Below are positions 8,549 through 16,840 of a stretch of DNA of 56,544 nt, in pieces. Each line of letters opens with the position of its first letter. Positions within the stretch are counted from its first letter, which is position 1. Below the pieces are notes generated by a model, which was given only the letters and a program-made list of their open reading frames with translations, had not been told where the DNA came from and searched no databases. The position numbers and the translations under genes were made by a program. The stretch is from CAZFLM01 sp964519955 (GTDB lineage Bacteria > Armatimonadota > Chthonomonadetes > Chthonomonadales > CAJBBX01): contig CAZFLM010000042.1 in the NCBI GenBank assembly GCA_964519955.1, forward strand, positions 1-56,544, written 5' to 3'.

Positions 8549-9328
8549 CTAGCCCGTTGCGAGGCCCCAGCGGCGGCGGACGCTTGCTTCCAGGCGGGCG
8601 AAGACCAGCCGGTCCGCCACGACGCCGACGAGGACCAGGACGAACATGACCGCCAGCACCAGGCTCATGTCGTTCAGGTCGCGGCCGCGCATCAGCGTCT
8701 GGCCGAGGCCGAGCGCGCCCGTCGAGACGGAGAGCAGCTCGCCGGCCATGAGCGACCGCCACGCGAATGCCCAGCCCTGCTTGGCGCCGCTGATCATCGC
8801 GGGGAACGCAGCGGGGAGCATCACCTCGGCGTAGAGCCTGGGGCCCTTCGCGCCCATCATCCTGGCGGCGCGAAGGTAGAGCGGGGGGATGTTGCGGATG
8901 CCGTCGCTCACGGAGATGGTGATCGACAGCAGCGCGCCCATGATCGTGACGAAGAGGATCGCGCTCTCGCTGAGGCCGAACCAGACGATGGCGAGGGGCA
9001 GCCAGCAGATGGACGGCAGCGTCTGCAGCCCAAGCGCCACCGCGCCGATAGTCCGGCGGAAGAACGGCACCGAGCCGCTGAGCATCCCCAGCAGCGTGCC
9101 CGCAACCAGCGCCACGCCGAACGCCATGCCGATGCGCGCGAGCGAGATGCGCGTCGCCAGGATCAGCGTGCCGTCGCGCAGGCCGCCAACGAACGCCTGC
9201 GCTACCTCGCTGGGTCCCGGGAAGAGGTAGGGCGTCCACCATTCGCGGCGGAAGCCCACTTCCCACAGCGCGAGCGCCGCGGCGAGGCAGAGCCCCGGCG
9301 CGAGGCGGCTAAGCGCGTTCCGCATCAT
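8549..9328 (-). CDS. ABC transporter permease, SsuC/TauC/NrtB type
   Basis: A 259-residue inner-membrane permease of the binding-protein-dependent transporter family that imports sulfonates, taurine, nitrate or similar anions. About six membrane segments are visible. The EAA-type cytoplasmic loop that contacts the ATPase is in AARMMGAKGPRLYAEVMLPA (about 159-178). It overlaps the ATPase gene by 20 bases and is the last gene of the minus-strand operon that starts with sat. Substrate specificity cannot be read from the sequence; a sulfonate is inferred from the sat context. Confidence 0.88.
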   Translation of the reverse strand: MMRNALSRLAPGLCLAAALALWEVGFRREWWTPYLFPGPSEVAQAFVGGLRDGTLILATRISLARIGMAFGVALVAGTLLGMLSGSVPFFRRTIGAVALGLQTLPSICWLPLAIVWFGLSESAILFVTIMGALLSITISVSDGIRNIPPLYLRAARMMGAKGPRLYAEVMLPAAFPAMISGAKQGWAFAWRSLMAGELLSVSTGALGLGQTLMRGRDLNDMSLVLAVMFVLVLVGVVADRLVFARLEASVRRRWGLATG

Positions 9329-10157
9329 CGGCGTCGCTCTCCTCTCGTGCGATCTTGGTGATCTCGTCCTTCAGGTCGGCCAGGATCGTCTGCGCGATCT
9401 TCGCGGTCTCCGGCGCTCGCACCTCGCGAGGCCGTGGCAGGTCCACGTCCAGCACGCGCTTGATGCGCCCCGGCCGCGTGCCCATCACGAACACCCGGTC
9501 GCCGAGCGTGACCGCCTCCAGCACGTTGTGCGTCACGAACACGACAGTCTTGCGCGTCTCCAGCCAGATGCGCTGGACCTCCTGGATGAGCATGTCTCGC
9601 GTCTGGGCGTCGAGCGCGGCGAAGGGCTCGTCCAGGAGCAGCACATCGGGGTCCATCGCGAGCGCCCGGGCGATGGCGACGCGGTGGCGCATCCCGCCAG
9701 ATAGCTCGTGGGGCGAAGCGGCGGCGAACCTGCTGAGGTGAACCATCTGCAGGTAGTGCAGCGCCCGCTCCCGCCGCTCCCGCTTGTCCTTGACAATGGG
9801 CTTGAGCGCGAACTCCACGTTGCCGACGGCGCTGAGCCACGGGAAGAGGGCCGACTCCTGGAAGATGAGCGCGCGATCCGGGCCTGGCTTCTCGATGGGC
9901 TCACCATCCATTTGGGCGCTGCCGTCGCGCGTGAGTACTAGCCCGGCGAGGATGTTGAGGAGAGTGGTCTTGCCGCAGCCGGACGGGCCGACGAGGCAGA
10001 CGAACTCCCCGCGGCGCACGTCGAGCGAGATGCGGTCGAGCGCGACGACGTCGCCATTGCGCGAGTCGAACTGCACGGTGACGTTGTCGAGGCGGAACTT
10101 CAGCGGCTGGTCCGGAGCGGGACGCGAACCATGGGCTCCGGGCTGCGTATGGGACAT
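9309..10157 (-). CDS. ABC transporter ATP-binding protein, SsuB/TauB type
   Basis: A 282-residue cytoplasmic ATPase that powers the neighbouring permease. Walker A is GPSGCGKTT at 57-65, the signature is LSGGM followed by RHRVAIARAL, Walker B is VLLLDEPFAALD, and the H-loop is FVTHNVLEA. The start is taken as the ATG at 10157. A GTG ten codons upstream (10187) is in frame but lacks a ribosome-binding site. The N-terminal tail of about 20 residues before the nucleotide-binding fold is Pro-rich. The C-terminus ends in an acidic, charged stretch overlapping the permease start. Confidence 0.9.
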   Translation of the reverse strand: MSHTQPGAHGSRPAPDQPLKFRLDNVTVQFDSRNGDVVALDRISLDVRRGEFVCLVGPSGCGKTTLLNILAGLVLTRDGSAQMDGEPIEKPGPDRALIFQESALFPWLSAVGNVEFALKPIVKDKRERRERALHYLQMVHLSRFAAASPHELSGGMRHRVAIARALAMDPDVLLLDEPFAALDAQTRDMLIQEVQRIWLETRKTVVFVTHNVLEAVTLGDRVFVMGTRPGRIKRVLDVDLPRPREVRAPETAKIAQTILADLKDEITKIAREESDADDAERA

Positions 10158-10235
10158 GACGGCGGGCTCGATGTGTGGGTGAAGCACGGAGGGATGGGCG
10201 CGTCGCTCACCCCTCCGCGACAGGTCGGTATTAGC

Positions 10236-11291
10236 CTACGGCTTGGCTGCGGGAGCCTTCGCTTCGGCGGCGGCTTCGAAGAGGCCCGAGAGCGCCTCGC
10301 GACCGCCTCTCTGGTAGCCCAGGGCCTTCGACCAGTCCGCGAACGTGAGGACCCCGTCCTGCATCGGATCGGCCGTCATGCTGCAGCGGGTGAGCGAATC
10401 GGCCAGCACCGGCGCGGGCAGCGTCTTCTTGGTCAGCTCCTTGATTCGTTGGCCCACGAGCTTCTGCGCTTCGGCCGGGTTCTTGGCGATCCACTCGATC
10501 GACGCCTTGTGTGCTGCGAGGAACTTGTCGACGAGATCGCGATGCTCCTGCAGGAACTTGGTGCGGACGATCACGATCGTGGTCGGGAACTGCTTCGTCG
10601 GCCAGAGATCGCGCTCGTCCACGACCAGCCGTCCCTTGACCTCCGCCTTCAGGCGCGCGACCCACGGCTCGGGCACCCACGCCGCGTCCAGTTCCTTCTT
10701 GACGAAGAGCGGCAGCACGTCGGCGTTCTGCACCGGCTGAATGGTCACGTTTCCGCCGCGGTCGGTGGAGGTGAGGCCCACGGTCGACAGGAAGTGGCGC
10801 AGCGAGATGTCCTGGGTGCCGCCGATCTGCGGGACCGCGACGCGCTTGCCGGCCAGGTCCTTGACGCCGCTGATCGCTACGTCCTCTCGCGCCACCAGCG
10901 ACGCGCCGCCCGAGCAGGCGCCCGCCACGATGCGCAGGGCCTCGCCCTTCGACTTCACGTACCCGTTGATGGCTGGGCCTGGGCCGATGTAGCCGATGTC
11001 GACCTGGCCGGCGAACAGCGCCTCGATCTCGGACGGGCCGGCGTTGAACGACTGCTCCTCCACCTTGACGCCGTCGCCGAACGCCTTGGTGAACTCGCCG
11101 CGGGCGGAGGCGACCAGCGCCGGCGCGTGCGTGACGTTCGGGAAGAACGCGAGACGTACCGTGGCGGGCGCACTCGCATTTGGGAGCGGGCCCAACTTCG
11201 GCGTGGGCGGCGCGGACTTCGGCGAACAGCCGCTCAGAAGCGCGACGACGGACAGGGATACTGCTGCAGCAATGGGTGCGGGGGCACGCAT
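10236..11291 (-). CDS. ABC transporter substrate-binding lipoprotein, SsuA/NrtA/TauA type
   Basis: A 351-residue extracytoplasmic binding protein. The leader ends in a lipobox, LLSGC at about 18-22, so Cys22 should be lipidated. The mature part has the NMT1/SsuA-like fold: RLAFFPNVTHAPAL near the start, GYIGPGPAINGYV for the ligand cleft, GKRVAVPQIGGTQD and WVPEPWVARL. The frame stays open upstream, but the ATG at 11291 is chosen because TAGGAG lies 8 bases upstream, overlapping the stop of the aldo/keto reductase. It lies between that gene and the ATPase. The ligand is probably a sulfonate or another small organosulfur anion; nitrate or a pyrimidine precursor is also possible. Confidence 0.88.
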   Translation of the reverse strand: MRAPAPIAAAVSLSVVALLSGCSPKSAPPTPKLGPLPNASAPATVRLAFFPNVTHAPALVASARGEFTKAFGDGVKVEEQSFNAGPSEIEALFAGQVDIGYIGPGPAINGYVKSKGEALRIVAGACSGGASLVAREDVAISGVKDLAGKRVAVPQIGGTQDISLRHFLSTVGLTSTDRGGNVTIQPVQNADVLPLFVKKELDAAWVPEPWVARLKAEVKGRLVVDERDLWPTKQFPTTIVIVRTKFLQEHRDLVDKFLAAHKASIEWIAKNPAEAQKLVGQRIKELTKKTLPAPVLADSLTRCSMTADPMQDGVLTFADWSKALGYQRGGREALSGLFEAAAEAKAPAAKP

Positions 11292-11301
11292 CGGGACGCT
11301 C

Positions 11302-12201
11302 CTAGATCTGGCCCACCCAGTCGGGTTTGGCGATCGCGCGCCAGTGGGCTCGGATGGCATCGTATTCAGAGACGGACAATTGGCCCGGCCGCAACAGGGC
11401 CAGGTTCTCGGCCCAACGGCCGGGCTTGGTGGTGCCGACGATCGCCACGGACACGCCGGGCGCGCTGAGCGTGAAGCGCAGGGCGGTCTGCACGGCGCGC
11501 GCGGTGTCGCCCTTCAGGAACGGGTAGTCGAGCGCCTGCAGCCGCTCCCAGTACGGCTCCGAGTAGTCGCCGGTGGGGCGCTCGGCGAAGAGCCAGGCCG
11601 CGTTGGCGATGGGGCGCTTCACGATGACGCCCATGCCCCGCTCGCGAGCCACCGGCAGCGTGAGGTCGAGCGCCTCCTGATCGGCGATGCTGATGGATGT
11701 CTCCAGCGAGTCGAACTCGCCGGTACTGACCGCGTAGAGGGCCGCCTCGCTGTCGCCGCTGTAGCCGATGTAGCGCGTCTTCCCGGCCTCGCGCGCCTTC
11801 TTCACGACCTCGATCACCTCACCGCGCTCCAGGATCTCCTTGGAGCAGCTATGCAGGTGCAGCAGGTCGACGCAGTCCGTCTTGAGGCGCTGCAGGCTGC
11901 GGTCGATCTGCTTTGCCAGCATGGCTGGGGTCCAGTCGGGCTCCTCGAAGCCGGCCGCGTGCCCGCACTTCGTGAACAGGTAGAACTCGCCGCGGCGGTG
12001 GCTCACCACCTCGCCGATCGTCTCCTCGCTGTTGGCGTAGCACTCAGCGGTGTCGATCACGTTCAGCCCCGCGTCCAGCGCCTCGTTCAGCAGGCGCTCG
12101 ACGATCGGCTGCGCGATGCCACGGAACCCGATCTCGGCGCCGCCGAATCCCAACGGCACGACGCTCATGTCGGTGCGGCCAAACGGCCTCTTCTGTACCA
12201 T
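11302..12201 (-). CDS. Aldo/keto reductase
   Basis: A 299-residue NAD(P)H-dependent reductase with a TIM barrel. The catalytic tetrad is visible: Asp in NVIDTAE, Tyr in ECYANSEE, Lys in YLFTKCG and His in LLHLHS. The nucleotide-binding end is VAIVGTTKPGRWAENLA. The ATG at 12201 has GGAGGAG closely upstream. It lies 22 bases after sat and 10 bases before the transporter lipoprotein, so it is probably co-transcribed with them. This placement suggests it acts on the carbonyl product of an imported organosulfur compound, but that is inference; the family has very broad substrates. Confidence 0.88.
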   Translation of the reverse strand: MVQKRPFGRTDMSVVPLGFGGAEIGFRGIAQPIVERLLNEALDAGLNVIDTAECYANSEETIGEVVSHRRGEFYLFTKCGHAAGFEEPDWTPAMLAKQIDRSLQRLKTDCVDLLHLHSCSKEILERGEVIEVVKKAREAGKTRYIGYSGDSEAALYAVSTGEFDSLETSISIADQEALDLTLPVARERGMGVIVKRPIANAAWLFAERPTGDYSEPYWERLQALDYPFLKGDTARAVQTALRFTLSAPGVSVAIVGTTKPGRWAENLALLRPGQLSVSEYDAIRAHWRAIAKPDWVGQI

Positions 12202-12223
12202 CTGACTCCTCCGTGCCTGGCAG

Positions 12224-13387
12224 CTACCCGGCGGATCTCATCGAGCGGATCAGCACCTCGGCGACCTCCGGCCGCGTGAACTCCATCGGCGGGACCTCGC
12301 CGGCGTGCAGCATCTCGCGCACCTTCGTGCCGGAAAGCGAGACGCGGACCTCGGGGCCGTGCGGGCAGGTCTTCGACGACGCCATGCCTTCGCACTTGGT
12401 GCACCAGAAGCTGTGCTCGAACATCAGCGGGGTGATGCCGAGCGCTTGCGGGTCGAACTCCGAGAAGATGAGCTGTGCGTCGTAGGTGCCGTAGTACTTG
12501 CCCACGCCGGCGTGGTCGCGCCCGACGATGAAGTGCGTGCAGCCGTAGTTCTTGCGGATGAGCGCGTGGAAGATGGCCTCGCGCGGTCCCGCGTAGCGCA
12601 TCGCCGCCGGGTTGACGCTCAGCAGCGTGCGGCCCATCGGGTAGTAGTTCTCAAGCAGGACGCGGTAGCACTCCATCCGCACGTCCGCGGGGATGTCGTC
12701 GCTCTTCGTCTCACCCACCAGCGGGTGCAGCAAGAGGCCGTCGACGATCTCCAGAGCGCACTTCTGGATGTACTCGTGGGCGCGGTGGACCGGGTTGCGA
12801 GTCTGGAAACCGACCACCGTCTTCCACCCACGGTCGGCGAACGCGGCCCGCGTCTGCTTCGGCGTCAGGTAGAACTCGGGGAACTCCTCGTGCGCCGGCA
12901 GCGACAGCACCGTGACCGGGCCGCCGACCAGCCGCTCGCCCTGCGCGTACAGCGCCGCAACGCCCGGGTGGGCCGCGTCCTCGGTCCGGTAGACCTGGCG
13001 CGCTTCCTCCGCCTTGTCGTACGCGAAGATGCTCTGCGCGGTCAGTACGGCCAGGACGGCGCCGCCGGCATCGGTGAGGGCGATCTCCTCGCCTTCCTTG
13101 AGCCCGGCGGCGAACACCTCGTCCACCGCGAGTGCGACCGGCGCCGACCACGGCAGCCCGCTCGGCAGGTGCATCGTGCGCACCGACGAGACGTACTCCT
13201 CGCGGGTCATGTAGCCGGTCAGGGGGCTGACGGCGCCCGTGGCGATGAGTTCGAGATCGCTGATCTGCCTCACGGTGAGCGGCAGTTGCTTGAGGGAGCG
13301 TGCGCGTGCGGCAAGCTCGGCGCGCTCGCCTTCGGCCGCGAAACGGTCGACGAGGACTCCGCCGTGCGCCGGAATGGTCTCGGTCAT
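12224..13387 (-). CDS. sat: Sulfate adenylyltransferase (ATP sulfurylase), homo-oligomeric type
   Basis: A 387-residue enzyme converting ATP and sulfate to adenosine phosphosulfate and pyrophosphate in the cytoplasm. The PUA-like N-terminal domain is followed by the catalytic domain with QTRNPVHRAHE at 195-205 and GRDHAGVG at 289-296, the two nucleotide/sulfate-binding motifs. Cysteines C329, C332 and C341 (CTKC then CPH) form a probable zinc site like that of thermophile ATP sulfurylases. The length matches the single-chain Sat family, not CysND. It heads the operon with the aldo/keto reductase and an ABC importer. No APS kinase or APS reductase lies beside it. The direction of the reaction cannot be decided from sequence. 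Confidence 0.95.
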   Translation of the reverse strand: MTETIPAHGGVLVDRFAAEGERAELAARARSLKQLPLTVRQISDLELIATGAVSPLTGYMTREEYVSSVRTMHLPSGLPWSAPVALAVDEVFAAGLKEGEEIALTDAGGAVLAVLTAQSIFAYDKAEEARQVYRTEDAAHPGVAALYAQGERLVGGPVTVLSLPAHEEFPEFYLTPKQTRAAFADRGWKTVVGFQTRNPVHRAHEYIQKCALEIVDGLLLHPLVGETKSDDIPADVRMECYRVLLENYYPMGRTLLSVNPAAMRYAGPREAIFHALIRKNYGCTHFIVGRDHAGVGKYYGTYDAQLIFSEFDPQALGITPLMFEHSFWCTKCEGMASSKTCPHGPEVRVSLSGTKVREMLHAGEVPPMEFTRPEVAEVLIRSMRSAG

Positions 13388-13450
13388 GGGTTGCTGGGGA
13401 TCCTAACTCTGACTGGGAGCGCACGGGCAAGCGCGTGCGCGTTGGTGAGG

Positions 13451-13456
13451 ATTCTA
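13451..13456 (-). promoter_or_regulatory. Possible -10 element of the sat operon
   Basis: On the minus strand TAGAAT lies about 64 bases upstream of the sat ATG in an otherwise GC-rich spacer. No convincing -35 hexamer is present at 16-18 bases, so this is a weak call. Confidence 0.3.
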
Positions 13457-13550
13457 CCCAGTTTCAGTGAGAGAGGGGTTGGCGGGCCAGGTCAAAGGTG
13501 CAAGGGCAAGGGCGAAAGCAGGCAATGCGCCGGGTGTGCGCGCCCTTCGC

Positions 13551-13787
13551 CCCGCGCCGGGAGCCCGCCGCCACGCACAGCTCGCCGTGGACCGCCGCCG
13601 CCCCGCCGCCTCGGCGGCATCGCGCGGCACCCACCCGTGGGGCGCGGTCTCCGCCCCGCGCCGGCGGCCTGCCGCCACGCACAGCCCGCCGTGGACCGCC
13701 GCCGCCCCTGCGGCATCGCGCGGCACCGGGCACCCACCCGTGGGGCGCGGTCTCCGCCCCGCGCCGGGAGCCCGCCGCCGCGCACAT
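13551..13787. repeat. Tandem repeat of about 104 bp, two full copies and one partial
   Basis: Copies start at 13551, 13655 and 13758 (periods 104 and 103), each opening with CCCGCGCCGG. They differ by small indels and substitutions. Each full unit contains a GTGGGGCGCGG...CCGCCCC hairpin near its end. The third copy stops at about 13787. The rest of the 509-base spacer between sat and the ATPase gene holds the sat promoter region (13388-13500) and the terminator at 13851-13885; I see no gene in it. Confidence 0.85.
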
Positions 13788-13850
13788 CGGTCCGCGAGAG
13801 GTCAGAGCCGCGCGCGCCAGCAAGCGGAGCCCTGCACCAACAGACGCGAA

Positions 13851-13885
13851 AACGCCGGGCGGAGCGCTCGGCCCCGCCCGGCGTT
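13851..13885 (-). terminator. Rho-independent terminator of the MalK/UgpC-type ATPase gene
   Basis: A perfect 12-bp stem (13851-13862 with 13874-13885) with an 11-base loop lies 12 bases after the stop codon. On the minus strand it is followed by TTTTCG, a short T run. Confidence 0.75.
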
Positions 13886-13896
13886 GTGGCCAGTCT

Positions 13897-15045
13897 CTAG
13901 TACAGCGCCTTCTCGGTTTCCTTGTCGAACAGATGGGTCTTGTCCATGTCGAAGATCACGGTGATCGTGTCGCCGGACTTCGCCTGGGTCTTCGAGTCGA
14001 TCATCGCGATGAGCTGTGTCTCGCCGACCGTCAGGTACATCTCCACGTCGTTGCCGAGGGGCTCGACGACGTCGACGCCGACCTGGACCGTGTTCCCAGC
14101 CGTCGGCTTGACGAGGCCTTCCAGCTTCGCGTCGTAGATGTCCTCCGGGCGGATGCCGAAGATCACCTCGCGTCCGATCTCGCCCTTCGCCTTCTCGGCC
14201 TCCGCGGGCGACAACTGCACCTTGAACGAGCCCGCATCCACCCAGAGCCCGTCGCCCTCCTGCTTGAGCGTGGCGGGCATGAAGTTCATGGCGGGCGAAC
14301 CGATGAAGCCAGCCACGAACATGTTGGCGGGGTGGTTGTAGAGGTTCAGCGGTGTGTCGCACTGCTGCATGAGGCCCTGGTTCATCACCGCGATGCGGTC
14401 GCCCATGGTCATCGCCTCGACCTGGTCGTGGGTGACGTAGATCGTGGTGATGCCGAGGCGGCGGTGCAGCTTGATCAACTCGGCCCGGGTCTGCACGCGC
14501 AGCTTGGCGTCAAGGTTCGACAGCGGCTCGTCCATGAGGAAGACCTTGGGCTCGCGGACGATGGCCCGGCCGAGGGCGACGCGCTGGCGCTGTCCGCCGG
14601 AGAGCTGCTTCGGCTTGCGCTGCAGGAGCTTCTCCAGGCCGAGGAGCTTCGCCGCCTCGTTGACGCGCCGGTCGATCTCCTGCTTGGTGAAGGCGCGCTT
14701 CGAGTTCATGGGCCAGGGCTTGCCGCTCGGCAGGCGCTTCAGCCGCAGCCCGAAGCTCATGTTGTCGTACACAGTCATATGGGGGTAGAGGGCGTAGTTC
14801 TGGAACACCATCGCGATGTCGCGATCCTTGGGCGACACATCGTTTACGACGCGATCGCCGATAAGGATCTCACCGGATGTGGTCTCCTCGAGCCCGGCCA
14901 CCATGCGCAGCGCGGTCGTCTTGCCGCAGCCCGACGGGCCGACCAGGACGAGGAACTCCTTGTCCCGGATCTCCAGGTCGAGCTTGTTGACCGCGATGAC
15001 TTCCTTGAACTCTTTGGTGAGCTGTCGAAGAGTAACGCTCGCCAT
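13897..15045 (-). CDS. ugpC: Sugar ABC transporter ATPase, UgpC/MalK/MsmX type
   Basis: A 382-residue ATPase that drives CUT1-type sugar or glycerol-3-phosphate importers. Walker A is GPSGCGKTT at 36-44, Q-loop FQNYALYPHM, signature LSGGQ at 148-152, Walker B VFLMDEP at 168-174. The C-terminal third has the TOBE/MalK regulatory fold (IFGIRPEDIYDA). An insertion around 104-122 (KRLPSGKPWPMNSKR region) is longer than usual. The ATG at 15045 is preceded by AGGGGG. No permease or binding protein is adjacent and it has its own strong promoter and terminator, so it may be a shared ATPase serving several importers, as MsmX does in Bacillus. The gene symbol is a family label. Confidence 0.92.
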   Translation of the reverse strand: MASVTLRQLTKEFKEVIAVNKLDLEIRDKEFLVLVGPSGCGKTTALRMVAGLEETTSGEILIGDRVVNDVSPKDRDIAMVFQNYALYPHMTVYDNMSFGLRLKRLPSGKPWPMNSKRAFTKQEIDRRVNEAAKLLGLEKLLQRKPKQLSGGQRQRVALGRAIVREPKVFLMDEPLSNLDAKLRVQTRAELIKLHRRLGITTIYVTHDQVEAMTMGDRIAVMNQGLMQQCDTPLNLYNHPANMFVAGFIGSPAMNFMPATLKQEGDGLWVDAGSFKVQLSPAEAEKAKGEIGREVIFGIRPEDIYDAKLEGLVKPTAGNTVQVGVDVVEPLGNDVEMYLTVGETQLIAMIDSKTQAKSGDTITVIFDMDKTHLFDKETEKALY

Positions 15046-15128
15046 GCTGGACGTACCCCCTGGGACGCGGGACGGCACGGGTCCGCCGCGCGGATGCATG
15101 TGGAAATGGAGCGGATGGGTCGGTGCCG

Positions 15129-15157
15129 ATTATAGGTCGCCGGCCAGCCGCTGTCAA
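15129..15157 (-). promoter_or_regulatory. Consensus sigma-70 promoter of the UgpC/MalK-type ATPase gene
   Basis: On the minus strand a perfect TTGACA (15157-15152), a 17-base spacer and a perfect TATAAT (15134-15129) lie upstream of the ATPase gene. The predicted start near 15122 gives a leader of about 77 bases. Confidence 0.88.
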
Positions 15158-15192
15158 GCAATCGTCTGGGGCGAGCGATCCGCCCCGCAGCA

Positions 15193-16296
15193 CTATACCC
15201 TGGCTAGCTCCGACTTCAGCCGCTCGATGCCGGGAATCGCGGTGGGGTCCGAACCGGCCAGGTAGGCCGCGTAGACCGACGCGCAGTCGCCGAGGAAGAG
15301 CAGGCTGAACATGCGACACAGCAGGGACTTGCCGACGGCCCACACCTCGTGGGCGGCCGCGGCATCCCCGATGATGTCGCGCGTGATCTCGACGCGCTTC
15401 GCGATGCGCGTTCCCTCGCCTCGTTCCTCCTGGTCCCGCAGGTAGACCACCGACCAGTTGGGGGCCTGCATGCCGCTGTTAACCCAGGCGAGGATCTCGT
15501 TGTGGTTCTGCTCCGGGAACACGTTCGCGAACGCGTGCTGCTTCCCGTTCTCGTTGAACTGGCACTTCCAGCGCGTGGCGACAACGCCGCTGTAACTATG
15601 GGCGCCGTAGAAGATCGGGATGCGCCGGTGGAGCGAGAGCGCGAGCTGCTTGGCCGGGTTCCGCTCGGCGGGCGTCTCGGGGCCGTACTCCACGCGCAGG
15701 CGCTCCAGCGTCAGCAGCGTCTCCTCGATATCAGCGCTGAGCGCCCGATAGAACAGGCCACGATGGATCAGCACATACAGCATCGGGAAGAACATATACC
15801 CTGTGCTGGCTCTCGGCTGCTGGCCGCCCGGGATGAGGCAGACCGGCACTTCGTCCGCCGCTGCCTGCTTGGCAAGCTGCCCGCCGCTCGTTACGCACAC
15901 CACCTGGGCCCGCCGCAAGCGCGCCTGGGCGTACGCAGCCAGCGTCTCCTCGGTGTTGCCCGAGTACGACGCCGCCACCACCAGCGACTCGCGCCCGACG
16001 AAGCCCGGCAGGCTGTAGTCGCGGTTCACGATCAGCGGAGCATCCCCGTCCATGTCGATGAGACACCGCAGCAGGTCGCCACCGATTGCCGACCCGCCCA
16101 GCCCCGTCACGACGATGTTGTCGATGGGGCGGTTGGACATCGCGGGCGGACTGAACTCCGAGCCGATCCGCACGCCCTCGCGGCACTGCGTGGGGAAGCT
16201 CGTCACGACGTCCATCATGCCGCTCGGGTCGAGGCGCTTCATTGCAGCGCCATCGTCGAGCAGTGCCCGCAACTGGTCCGAACTGGGTGCGCTCAT
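15193..16296 (-). CDS. Bifunctional phosphoglucose/phosphomannose isomerase (SIS family)
   Basis: A 367-residue cytoplasmic isomerase linking glucose-6-phosphate or mannose-6-phosphate to fructose-6-phosphate. Two SIS domains are present: GLGGSAIGGD at 65-74 binds the phosphate, SYSGNTEET is the second phosphate loop, and the NHNEI segment carries the catalytic Glu of the archaeal-type PGI/PMI family. An N-terminal extension in frame to 16386 is possible, but the ATG at 16296 has AGGGAG about 8 bases upstream and starts the conserved part. It follows rpsR by 189 bases, so it may be read from the ribosomal-protein operon or from its own promoter. Confidence 0.88.
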   Translation of the reverse strand: MSAPSSDQLRALLDDGAAMKRLDPSGMMDVVTSFPTQCREGVRIGSEFSPPAMSNRPIDNIVVTGLGGSAIGGDLLRCLIDMDGDAPLIVNRDYSLPGFVGRESLVVAASYSGNTEETLAAYAQARLRRAQVVCVTSGGQLAKQAAADEVPVCLIPGGQQPRASTGYMFFPMLYVLIHRGLFYRALSADIEETLLTLERLRVEYGPETPAERNPAKQLALSLHRRIPIFYGAHSYSGVVATRWKCQFNENGKQHAFANVFPEQNHNEILAWVNSGMQAPNWSVVYLRDQEERGEGTRIAKRVEITRDIIGDAAAAHEVWAVGKSLLCRMFSLLFLGDCASVYAAYLAGSDPTAIPGIERLKSELARV

Positions 16297-16485
16297 GATC
16301 CGTGCTCCCTGGCGCATGACGGCTCTGGTGCGCCGGTCGGTTGGCAACGCGTCATGACTAGCGGCGAGGGGACCTTCGAGCGGCATGGCCCCGCAAGACG
16401 CTCGACAGCCCGCCGCCAGTATTCCACAGGGGAGTACCGGGCAGCGGGCCGTCGGTACGACAAGTCCGACACGCGTTAGCCGCGG

Positions 16486-16749
16486 TTACTCGGACACGTA
16501 ATGGACGAGCGCCATGTGCCGCGCGCGCTTGATGGCATCGGTGAGCTGGCGCTGATGGCCGGCGCAGGTGCCACTGGTGCGGCGCGCCACGATCTTTCCG
16601 CGCTCGGTGACGAACTTGCGCAGCTTCGCGACGCCCTTGTAATCGATGTAGGTCGCCTTCTCGACGCAGAACGTACATACCTTGCGCCGCGGCCGCTTGA
16701 ACTTTCCCGGCGGCCTGCGCCGCGGGCCACTGCTGCTTGGAGGTGGCAT
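16486..16749 (-). CDS. rpsR: 30S ribosomal protein S18
   Basis: An 87-residue S18, which pairs with S6 on the small-subunit platform. The conserved core reads KVCTFC, then IDYKGVAKLRKFV, RRTSGTCAGHQRQL and AIKRARHMALVHY. The Cys pair and the later Cys suggest a zinc-binding (C+) form. A Pro/Arg-rich N-terminal tail is longer than in E. coli. GGGAG precedes the ATG. It is the third gene of rpsF-ssb-rpsR. The rplI gene that often follows is absent here. Confidence 0.97.
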   Translation of the reverse strand: MPPPSSSGPRRRPPGKFKRPRRKVCTFCVEKATYIDYKGVAKLRKFVTERGKIVARRTSGTCAGHQRQLTDAIKRARHMALVHYVSE

Positions 16750-16840
16750 TGCGTATCTCTCCCGTCACGAGGCGCGCTCGACGCCTCGTTGTCCCTCTGA
16801 GTGTTTCGATGCCCGATGGTGCGGGCCGATTCTGAGAGCG

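Noticed and set aside
13551..13787. CRISPR array
   Set aside because: The repeated unit is about 104 bp, has no short repeats separated by unique spacers, and no cas genes are nearby.
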